Source: Aquila chrysaetos chrysaetos | Lineage: Eukaryota; Chordata; Aves; Accipitriformes; Accipitridae | Length of the DNA: 64,000 bases | Reading direction: 5' to 3' | Assembly: GCF_900496995.4 (NCBI RefSeq) | Contig: NC_044009.1 | Coordinates: 36,169,505-36,233,504, forward strand | In this document: positions 23,301 to 35,300 of the stretch, one piece after another | Numbering within the stretch: the stretch's first letter is position 1 | Layout: every line of letters starts with the position of its first letter | The notes under the pieces: generated by a model | Told to the model about the DNA's origin: nothing | Databases searched by the model: none | What the model saw: the letters and a program-made list of their open reading frames with translations, nothing else | Program-made: the position numbers and the translations under genes

Positions 23301-26300
23301 TAGAGCTGCAGGTGGAACTCAGTACACCTAGAAGTAAGAAGGGAATATGTTTCTTCCTTTGGTTTTGCTGTTACTTTTAACAGGATGTTAATACGTGCTT
23401 TTCTAGCCTCTGGCTGGTACTGGCACTAGAGCTTTATGAACAACTTAAGAGTTGGGCAGACCAAATTCTTCTCTGTATGCTATGTTATAAAAGTGGAGAT
23501 TGTGGAAGATAGGTGCAAAATGCACAGAAAGCATTGAGGAGTTCTGTTCAGTTGGAAGAGGATCATTTACTAGCCTTTCTGAAAGAATGACCACTTCAAA
23601 AATTTTCTGTCATCAGTGAAAAGAGGAAAAGAACACAACCTCCTGGTTCAGAAATGAGTGAAGATTATCCCAAAGAGAATGATTCTTCAACGTAAGTAAC
23701 CATTGTTTCTAGTTTCTGATTTTAAACTCTTTGTTCATTCGTAAAGGTATATTTTTCTGAAAAGAGTGCTTGGGTGTTTCCTGTCTCAGCAACATGGTAC
23801 AGGCTAGTCACTTGTCAAATTCTGAACACCCTGGGTGCTTGAAATGGGGTTTGCATTCAGGATTAATGAGGGAAATACAACCTGTTCTAGCAGTTGATTT
23901 GCAGGAACTGGCGCATGTAAACTTTGTGTCATCTTTCTTTTGTCAGTTTAGTCAGGATTGTTATATGTGCTGTACATGTATAGCAATAGGTACCTTCATG
24001 ATTGAACTTGCTTTAACCCTTTCAAAACAAAATTCATAAAGGGAAATTGCTGTTTTGAGAATAAGCTCTGTGTGTTTGAAATTGCATTTAAGCATAAGTA
24101 AGAAGGTTTGTTTAAATGAATTGGTTAAACTTACCTGCAAGTAAAGTTTAACTGTTCCATAGTCAAGTATTAAAGGTGACAGGAGAGAAATGCTTTAAAA
24201 CAAGTTGTAAATATCAAGCAGGAATATCCTGTATCTTCTATAACTGCACCGACTTCCACTCTTGTTTGTCTGTAGGAATAATAAAGCCTTGAGTGATCCA
24301 GCATGGAAGTACTTGAACAGTAGCAGAGAGAAACAGTTGAATCTGAAGCAGGCAGAGGAAAATAGGACATCAGGTAAAAAAATAGAAGTAAAGCCAAATG
24401 ATACCTGGCTTTGACCAGTACGATTTTATCCTTCCATATTAGTTTAGAAAGTTGCTGCAGAGGTGGTTTTCCTAATCTGCTTTCCCTGTGCCACTAACTT
24501 TCTTGCTTCCTACAGAGCCATATATGAGATGTGGAAAATTTTCCTTCGTTTTCAAAGCCTATCCTGCTCTAGTGTGACCCTGACCTTTATACTTGGCTGC
24601 TGATGCCAGCCCATGTGCCGGCTTGTTTGAAAATTCAACAAGCAGCTTCAAACTTTGCTCCAAGCTGCCCTTCCCTTTGGGAGAGAATTCCTGTAAACAC
24701 CTAAAAATTTCCTTTTTGCTTGCTTTCTTGTTTATTCTTAAAGCTCTCCTTTGCTGTTAATGCCCACGTGAATCGTAGGCTGGGTTTTGTGCTGAAAATG
24801 TGTACCGTTTGCTTTTACTTCCCTATCTCTTCTCTAGAACTTAGAGGGGGAACTCTTTGGGGCCAGGACTCTTTTTCTGTTTGTACCAAAGTTCTGTTGG
24901 ATGCTGGTCTGTGACAAGGTTTTATAGACAATATAGAAATATTGACAGTATGCACGTAAACTAGTAAGCAGCACTGTTCTTAAGTTTTATAATAAATACT
25001 GAGCCTCTTTCCCCAGAAAGGGGATTGCATTCAAGATCTTGTTTTTATGGGCAATGTTGCTGAATGCATTCTTTTTTTAGTGCAGCTCTGATGGCACAAA
25101 CATATTGCTGGATGAGCCAGTAAGGTAAATGTTTATCTCTGAATGAAAATTGGTTTGCTCTTTAGAGTCAAAATCAGAATCTGTGAGAGTATACCTGCAA
25201 GCTCAGGTAACAGTATTGTGATCTTCCTTCATATATCTGCATTTTTGAAAGTTGCGTGGCTCAAACCACTTCAAGCTGGGATAGAAGCAAATGTTTATTC
25301 ATTATCTGAACTAAATTACGCTGTGATTCACTGTAATAGGTGGTTTTTAGACTCTTGAGAGCATTTTTTTTTATGTGCCACCATCTGAGGCATTAGAGTC
25401 TCAGGATCTTACAGAATGATATCAGAACAATGAAACAATCATGTTTTGCCCCAAGCCTGTAGTAATTTACTGTGGAATTTGGAGTGGAAGGGGAAACTGT
25501 TTTCACTTCTGTATGTTTACCTTGAATTTTGAGAGCACTGTATTGGAAATCATTAGTGAGTTTTCTGTTATGTGTATCTTGTATATTTGAACAAGAGGTG
25601 GGTATTTATTATCTTTCAGATAGTTAAGACCATTCAATGACTTTTTAATGTTTTATATTGTGGTTTGGATTTGATGGAGATTATGGTATTAAATTCAATT
25701 AAAACTCCAGAATATCTTTATTTGTATATGATTAATATTCGCATTAGTACTTCTAAGTATGTGTGTTAGTACTTTCCCAACCAATTCTGGAAAACAGTAG
25801 TTGAGGATTTTTAAACCTTTTGACTACATACTTTTAAACGAATTGTATATTGTTGTCGTGGTTTAGCACCCCAGCCAGCAGCTAAGCACCATGCAGCCAC
25901 TCACTCACTCCCCCCCCCCACCCAGTGGGTTGGGGGAAAGAATCGGGGCGGGGGGGGGAGTAAAACTCGTGGGTTGAGATAAGAACGGTTTAATAGGACA
26001 GAAAGGAAGAAAATAATATCAACAATAATAAAATTACAATAATAACAATAAAAGAATTGGAATATGCAAAACAAGTGATGCAAAATGCAATTGTTCACCA
26101 CTCGCCAACCGATGCCCAGTTAGTTCCTGAGCACCAATCAGCCCCCCCAGGCCAACTTGCCCCAGTTTATAAACTAGGCGTGACATCACATGGTATGAAA
26201 TATTCCTTTGGCCAATTTGGGTCAGCTGTCTTGGCTGTGTCCATCCCAACTTCTTGTGCCTCTCCAGCCTTCTTGCTGGCTGGGCATGAGAAGCTGAAAA

Positions 26301-29300
26301 ATCCTTGACTTAGTCTAAACATTACTTGGCAACAACTGAAAACATCAGTATTATCAACATTCTTCTCATACTGAATCCAAAACATAACACTATACCAGCT
26401 ACTAGAAAGAAAATTAACTCTATCCCAGCTGAAACCAGGACAATTGTATAAATAGCTGAGTTACCTGTAACAAAATGACCTGCCTCTCTTTCTGTTTTTC
26501 AAGGTATTTTACCACTGCAGTCATCATCCTTTTATGGTAGTCGGTCCTCATCAAAAGAGTACTCCACTGGCAGTTCCACCCTGGACAGGTAGGACTGATT
26601 CACTAGCATGAACTGTAAATGACAGTTCTTTCCCAGGAATTAGGGTCTTCAGTTTCCTGTGTGTTTATCGTGTTATATATAGCTTATATGCATAAAATGT
26701 GTATCTAAATTCCACACCCCCCCCCCAGGAGTACAATCTAAGTATTCAGTGCGGCTACAATTGCTCTAGTTACATCTACAAACTCCAGTTACTGCTTGCT
26801 ATAGATAGACTTTCTAAAATCACTCAAGTCTGTTTTAGTCATTGTGAATGACTGATCCAGATGATATCTAAACTCTAGATGGTTCTAATTCTATATAAAC
26901 TCTGGAACTTTAGACTGAATCCTTGCTTCATCTTCTCCAAGTAGATAAATGGCATGAAGCTATGTTTTAGTAACAGCATTTTAGTAATACTGAATCCTGC
27001 TGAGGTTGGATTCTTCTGTGTTAGACGCTGTGCAATCAAACTGTTGGTCTCTGCCCTAGATACATGAGATACAAGATCAAGGAAGAAAAGAGGCATTGTC
27101 CATGCTTTACATGTGAGGGACTACTGAGGTCCAGAGTGATTAGGTTACAAGAACAAAAGGCCGAAAATGAAGACTCTGGCCCAGATGTTAATTTTGTAGC
27201 ATGAGACCACCACTCCTAAGATATGCTCATGATTGTTCTTCCCCTCATCATACAGTGTGGAATTGTTAAATATCTTAAAGACAAAAGGCTTGGTTACACT
27301 GCATGCACACCTGTGGATGTAAGGAAATCTAACCAAAGTATTTAAGCACCCTGGAAAGACGTTCTCTCTCTCACACCTCTTTTGCATTATGATACATGCC
27401 AGTTATCTTGTGTGGCTTTACCAATCCTTGTCTTCTATAACGATACAATTCCAGTGTCATGGACTATAGCTATTTAAGGAAGAGCATTAGAAATCTTACA
27501 CTTCTTATCCTTTTATGTTTTTAGGTCTAGTGTATCCAGCCAGACTCCTTCAGCCAAAAGAAGCCTGGGATTTCTTTCTCAGCCTGCCCCTCTTTCTGTT
27601 AAAAAAATGAGATCTAATCAAGATTATACAGGGTGGAACAAACCCCGAGTGCCCCTTTCCACCCATCCTCAACAACAATTACAAGGGTAAACTTAATTTT
27701 CTTTATCTAGTATGCACACTTTGATCATCAGAACACGCACATTCTTGTTACAATTATTTAAGGAAAAAAAAAGTCCTGAAATTAATGAACACTGAGACAG
27801 GGAACACTTTCCCTAGTTTGGAAAATATGTATTCTTAAATTCAGTTCCTGAGGATTTTAGAGATATAATAATTGCAGATAATTCATGTTCCTTTCATACA
27901 CTTTCATGATTTATTTCTCTATCTTGTGTATATACACGCATTTTTTTAAATTTTGATTGTAGAAACTCATGGGTGCTTTCCTGATAAATGCCGCCTCAGT
28001 TTAGTCTGAAGGGCAGGAGGACAGCTCCAATAGGAAACTCTGTGGGGAGTGGCTGGGGTGAATGTCCTACATGTTAGTAGTGCCATGTTTAACACTGGCA
28101 TGTTTACACATTGATATACCTACCATGTTCCATCTTCTTTTTTTCCAGATTTTCAAACTTGGGAAACACCTGCTATATGAATGCCATTCTACAGTCCTTG
28201 TTTTCAATTCAGTCTTTTGCTAATGATTTGCTCAAGCAGGGTATCCCATGGAAAAAAATTCCACTCAATGCACTTATCAGGTAAAATTCACTTTCTAGGA
28301 AGGATATTTTCTCTTTCATTTCATAGTTTTGTAATACTGAAGCAGAGGGTAATACTTTGTAGAGGGTAATTTGCGTGTGTAGATAATAAAATAAATCCTA
28401 GAGTGCTCTCTGTATTTTGGAGTTTTACTTTACAAATAGGAAGTAGGCTCTTAAAAATTGCAATGCTGAGTTACAGGCAGTCTTTTATACCTTCCACTGT
28501 ATTTCTAGTGGCAGAGTGTAATGCTTCAGAAGAAAATGCAAGAAACTGCAAAATAAATAGACACAGAATAACTTCTTTTTAAAACATTACCAGCTAGGGT
28601 TTAAGCTGGCCACTAACTTCACCTGATAGATGAGGGCTTATGCTTTTTTGGAAAATATCCTTTGTCTAGTAGCTGTGGAGAGTGTTCAAGTTCTGCATAC
28701 TTAATATTTTTCTAAATTCAGCTGAACTCTCAGTTCAGTCAAACTTCATGTCAAGAAACTCCAAAGGTTTCTGTAATATGTAAAACTCTTCTCTCTGAAA
28801 TTTTGAATTCCTGTGCCATTCAGATTCCATTGTATGTCTATCACAAACTGCTGTTTGCTCCATGTACTGCAGTCTCTGCCATTTGGGATTTTTATCATAT
28901 ATACTTTTGTGTACCTCATTTCTTTTCTCTTGCTGACCAAGATTCAGGATTATCAGGACCATTTCTGTTTCCATTTCTTAGTGTTTTATATCTTTTGGAG
29001 TAATTTCTATTTTTGTTCTGTCTTCTTGAACTCTTCCTACAGTACTTGGGATCAGAGGTTGTTCCACGTGCCTCTTGAAATGTCCTTTCCCTAATTTTTG
29101 TAGAAAGACCTCTGAAGCTTGTGGCCCATATACCTAATGGTAAACTGTGTGGGTAGAGCTTGTGTCATAGTACCTCTGATGGAGGGCAGTGTGTGATCCT
29201 GTGCCTAAGTACAAGTCAGCGTTGATACTCAGTAGCATCTACTTTGGCTTCTATTGGTTTGCGTATTGGCACTTGATCTAACATGATAAATGTTTTTCTG

Positions 29301-32300
29301 GTTGAAAAGTGATTGCCTATCAGCTGCTTTGTGGTGGAAAAACCATTTTTCCCAACATGCTTCCCTGAGCAGTTGTAGAGGGTCAGGGTAGCGTACACTG
29401 TTACTGTAGCTCAGCAGAATAGGAGAAACTTGTTGAGCTGCAGTAAACTGATCAGATTCTTTGGATAACTGAGTATTAGTTATTGTTTGGGGTGGGAGGG
29501 GATTGCACAGGTCTTTCCTGTCTTTCTGTCTTTTTTTGTGCATCACGGAACATGAATTCTTCCCATCATCTTCCCATGTATGTACTATGACCGAAACTGT
29601 TGTGTTTGGAATATATTGGGTGTGTATTTCCTGTGAAATCATAAAGCAGTTGTAAAAGATAACTAAATCACAATAACTGAGAGGCACAGGTAAAGTCAAT
29701 TTCAACAGTTTTTTAACAAAGTTACCAGTAACACTATACATAGCATGGACCAAGGAACTCTTCATGGTTCTTTTTATTACAGCTTTTGTCTACTCTGTTG
29801 TAATGTTTTACTGCCAAAAGGAGTAAGGCTTGAAACTGAGTGGAAATTTAAAAATAATAAAAAAAAAAAATAGAAACCAGTGTGACCATCCAAGTTGAAT
29901 TTAATGATTTTGTGCTGCTTATTTTGGTGCCATGTGATGTCATCTCGTATCAGTACAAACATTTTCAAAAAGCATTGTGGTTTGGTGTTTTTTTTTTTCT
30001 CGTAAAAGATATAGCAGAAATAAGTTTATAGAACTTTATAAGGCTCTTCTCTTTACCTTAAAAGATTGTGAAATTTTTTTGTTCATTCGGGTCCTGTTCC
30101 AATGATGACCTCAAATGAGATTTCAAAATACTTGAAATGGAGAAGGTTAATTATATATGAGATATTTTCATACAGAACCCCTAAACCACTTATCACAGGA
30201 GAAAAGCTTTTAGAGACTCTTAAAATGAGGTATCATGAGTTTTATTTTGTTCCTCTAAAGTCCTGGAAAGCCAATCAGTGTTTCATTGCATTGACTTCTG
30301 CAGACGTTTTGCCCATCTGCTTGCTAAAAAGGATGTCTGCAGCCCTGAGGTTAAGAAAGAGCTGCTCAAGAAGGTGAAAAGTGCCATTTCAGCTACTGCA
30401 GAGAGATTTTCTGGGTACATGCAGAACGTAAGTACCATATTGTCTCAAAACAATTATGTGTAATTTGTTCAGTGTTTGGACTGCACCGAACTTCAGTCAA
30501 GCTTCAACTCTATTTGACAGAGACTTGAGGTTTTGATTGAATGACAACGATTGCCTGCTGTTTGTTAGAGCAGAACTGCCTTAATATTGCTGAACGCAAT
30601 GAACTAAAACATAATTTCCCAAGTCTGTGTGTGTTTGAGAGAAAGATACTGAGTGAAGTTGTACAAAATCACTTAGAGTTTACTCTGTTTCTAGGATGCA
30701 CATGAGTTCTTGAGCCAGTGTCTGGATCAGCTGAAGGAAGACATGGAAAAGTTAAACAAAACTTGGAAAAGTGAGCCAGTCCCTAATGAAGATAACTCAC
30801 CTGGACGGGCTTCTGATGACCTCTCAGCCACCAAAGTTTATACGTGTCCAGTTATCAGTAACTTAGAGTTTGAGGTTCAGCATTCTATCATTTGCAAAAT
30901 GTAAGTATGCTTGAGAGCTTTTCTCGTACTTACCTTAAAAGACTGGGAAGTGTTTCTCTCTTACATGACTTCATCTGCAGGCTATAATTAGAACTACGTT
31001 TTTTTCAAAGCTAGATATTTAGAAAATATTCTATGGTCTAGAAATGCTGTAAACTTCACACCATGCTGTCTGCTGCTACAGGCCTTCTTTAAACAGTTTC
31101 ATACCATCTAGTTCATCATTACATATCCAGCGGAAAGCCTCTGTGCTTTGCTTTTTGTGTACTGGTTGTATGAGAATAGAGAGAAAAGGGGGTTTCAGCC
31201 AAGTAATGGTTCCTCTTAAAAAAAAAAAAAGGGCGAGCCATGTTTATAATTTGTTTTTTCTAAGGGCTTCCAGGGAATGGCATTTTCTTCTGTCTCTCTA
31301 GGTTATTGCGGAAGAAGATGTAAACTAGTATGTCAGGGCATTTGTTGCATATGAACCATGCAGCAGATTCCCATACAGGATGCTTGCATTCCACAGAGTT
31401 TTGAACACAGATATTTGGGAATATTACTCTGTGTGCACTGCATTAGTTCTCTAAAGTAATTGAAAGTAAATTACATGCAAGTAATAATTATTGAAGGCAA
31501 ATGATGGTAGGGTCTTCCCCACCCCCCCCAAAAAAAAGCATAAGAAAACTGAGATTTTTTTTATTTTTTTTTTTTTTTAGATGGAGTCTACTATTTTGTT
31601 TCTAAAAACAGTTTGAAAGTATTTCTAGGCTTTCCCTTCTTCTGGACTGGGCTGGGCTCACTTCTTTTCTCCTAAGAATGCTGAATGAAGAAGATGTGTT
31701 CAGCTACATAGCAGTCACTTTGATTTCCCGTATGCCTGATCACTTGCCTCTCCAAAGCAGTCTGTGGTTTTTTGCTCTCACTCTTACACAAGTGTTTCTT
31801 TCAACTTCTAAAGCATCAAAGTGATATCCCAAAATTCAACTTTGTCATAAGCATCAGTTTCATTTTGATCAGTAAAAATAGATCAATCAAGAGGCATATA
31901 TTTACTGGGAAGTTACTTTAGCCTAAGAAGTGTAAGTTGTCATTAATTTCAAGTATAGTTTTCATCAGACTTACATAAGTGTCGTAGTTTAACCCCAGCC
32001 AGCAGCTAAGCACCACACAGCCGCTCGCTCACTCATCCCTCACCCAGTGGGATGGGGAAGAAAAATCAGGAAAAGTAAAACTCATGGGTTGAGATGAGAA
32101 TGGTTTAATAGAACAGAAAAGAAGAAACTAATAATGATAATGATAACACTAATAAAAAGACAATAGTAATAATAAAAGGATTGGAATATACAAGTGATGC
32201 ACAATACAATTGCTCACCACCTGCTGATCGATGCCCAGCTAGTTCCCGAGCGGCGCTTCCCCCCCCCCCCCACTCCCCCCAGTTTCTATACTAGACGTGA

Positions 32301-35300
32301 GGTCACATGGTATGGAATACCCCTTTGGCCAGTTTGGGTCGGCTGCCCTGGCTGTGTCCTGTGCCAACTTCTTGTGTTCCTCCAGCTTTCTTGCCGGCTG
32401 GGCATGAGAAGCTGAAAAAATCCTTGACTTTAGACTAAACATTACTTAGCAACAACTGAAAACATCAGTGTGTTATCAACATTCTTCTCATACTGAACTC
32501 AAAACATAGCACTGTACCAACTACTAGGAAGACAATTAACTCTATCCCAGCTGAAACGAGGACAATAAGCATGTTTCTTTTTTAGGTGTGGTGAAACAGT
32601 CACTAAACGAGAACAGTTTAATGACCTCTCCATTGACCTTCCGCGAAGAAAGAAATTGCTTCCTTCCCGATCGATCCAGGATTCCCTTGACCTCTTTTTT
32701 CGGGTACATAGTTTGGAGGGGAGGGGGGTTATTCAATGTGGAGTATATGTAGGTTATGTACCATATGGAAATTTTGGTCATATAGCCAATTATTAGTTTC
32801 TATGACCATGATTGCAGGCATGTGAAATAATTAACTTTGCACTTTTTTGAGGTTTGTACATTAACAGCATACAGGAGTGTTTATTGTAAAATGCTGTGCA
32901 GAAGTTAACTGATCCTTTCAATACTGCTGTGAAATAGGTAAACTTCCCCATTTTGTGGTGGATGAGTTGAGGCATAAACAAATACAGAGGAGAGAAGGGA
33001 AGATGTCAGACTGAGATACATCACTCAAGAATTGCTGCTTCCTCTCCTGGGCTAGGATGCTTTAACACCTTATGTACTGGCCTAAATTAGCAGGGAGAAA
33101 AAAGGTCATGCAGATATAGTAATTAAAAAAATAGTTGTAATACGTGGATGCTCATCTTGTAAGTAGATCTTCAAGGTGAGGTTTCTGAAAGCTAAAAATG
33201 AGCCTTACGTCTGTGAATTAGTGTTGTGTTTTGTCATATCTTGAGACAGAACTGTGTTTTTTCTCCATTTACAGATAGTGGTTTCAACAGATAGAATAAT
33301 TGGCATGCTTATTCCTCTAAAAGCTGGTGGAGGTCTTATACTTAGGATTTAAAAAATTGTTAAAATTGTAGTGGTGTCATTTGGCCTCACTTTAAAAAAA
33401 AAGGCTGTAGAAATGTTTGATGGCTACGTCCTGTAATTTCAGCATGGTGATGCTTCCCCTTTTGCTGTTTGTTCAAAACTCTACTCTGGTGCAGCACATC
33501 CTTGACAAGTTTAGATGAGGATAGCTTTTCAGGAGCAAAGTTGTAGTTTTGAGCTAGAGAGAAAACTTCATGGCAAATTATCCTCCACCAAAGGTTATTA
33601 GAAAAAAAAAAAAGCCAGTGTATGGGAGAGAAAACTGTAAACCTTGCAAGATTGTCCCCCCTCTTTGGAAGCTAATTTGTCTCAACTGTGGCTAATTCAC
33701 TGGTCTGCAATAGACTTGCAGGAAAAATTCTGCTTGTATTAGTGGATATGTTGCCAGATTGTAAGGTTAGGTCATGTCGAAGGTGACTATAATTTTAAGT
33801 GTAACTGCTGTTTCAAAGAGCTTCCGTGACAGCCAAAAGCAATGTGCTTTCTGTTGAGATCTGCTTGATGGGTCTTTTATTCCATTAGTCATGTTTCTGT
33901 TCTCTTAAACAGGCAGAGGAGATCGAGTATTCCTGTGAGAAGTGCAATGGAAAGTCTGCTGTTGTCACACACAAGTTCAACAGGCTTCCCAGGTAAATGT
34001 TGACATCTGTTCCTCTTTTTCATGGAAGCACACATCACAAAAGTGCAAGCAAAAGTCCCTTGAAGAGTAAAGCTGGGAAAATGGGTGGGACAGCATGTGC
34101 AGTGGTCAGCCTGTGAGAAAGATGCACATGCAGACAGTACTCTTCATGATGTTCTTCAGTTTGCCTCTAAAGAAGCTTTCTTGGGCACACTGCAAAACTT
34201 CTTTCTTCCTCCCTATTGCTACACAAGGAGAGCTGAGTTTCCCCTTCGCTTGGGGTTTCTGGGATGTGAGGGAAGCGGAAACAGTAAATATATTCTGGAA
34301 GTTTAATATTTTGTGCTCAGCTGGCCTGATAGGCAGGACTGAGTTCGAGACATTAGTGCCAGAAGGTATATAGAGGGTTTTGCTTTGATCAGTTAATCCT
34401 TCCCATGTTGATACCTGTTTTCTGTCTTGGTAAGCATGGCACTTTGAGGAAGAAGGTAGACACTTTGAGTGTTAATGGCATGCTCAGTAGTTTCTGACCT
34501 TGTGGTTGGGTTTAGTTCATTATTTAGAGTGGAGGTGCTTGGAGGTAGGGATCATTTTCTCATGGGATGTAAAGTTAAAAGAGTCTGTTGGATGGACTTT
34601 ATCTGGCCTATGTCCTTGTCCCAGGTATACTCATACTGAACCCAGTAACTTGGTAGGTAGCTTGCATTTTGCTTAATTAGTCTATTTATGCTAGCACTGC
34701 AAAACCTTTGTCAAAGTTTTTGAATATTAGCACAACATGAGTGATGATACAGCTGCATGATCTAAATAGACAGTACAAAGTGCAGCATAAGGGAGAAGAT
34801 TCAGTGTAAGGAGGCCTTTTCAGGCTCTTATACTGTTGTGATCAAAAGCTCTCACAAAGAGAAAGTGTTGTGAGATAAACCAAGTACACATCTTGCACTG
34901 GGCACAGTTCTTCCTCAGTTTTGGGCAGCTGTGTGATCCCTCCATCACAGTCTTGAATGAATATCTGGGAGTAATATACTAGCATTCTGGCCTATAATGA
35001 TTAATATTTCATTTGTTTCCTACCTATCACTGTGTAGCAGAAATAATGAGTTTGGTAAAAGCTGCTTGCTTCTTGACTGAAGAGCAAGGTGATGCAGATC
35101 AAAGTAGCAAGCCTCTGGAGCTGGCAGAGTCTGCACTCTGCACCTTGCACAAAGTTGAGTGATGGACAGGAGAGTAATTACCTGCCTTTTGCCATATAAA
35201 AGGTGGATAGTGTTTCCCTACCACCCCAAAGTAATCATCCATTTTTGAGTTGGGTGAATGCATTTTGTAAACAGGGCTACCTGGATTTTGAATAGGTTTT

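Noticed and set aside
29229-29765. 178-codon minus-strand open frame in USP37 intron 9
   Set aside because: No recognisable domain, biased low-information composition, no splice or promoter context; expected by chance in a 35-kb gene.
25854-32564. A single provirus with two LTRs
   Set aside because: Each LTR has its own different 5-bp duplication and the DNA between them is ordinary USP37 exons and introns with no viral genes.
34095-34373. Extra USP37 exon between exons 13 and 14
   Set aside because: Open frame without homology; exons 13 and 14 already join in frame at a split arginine codon.
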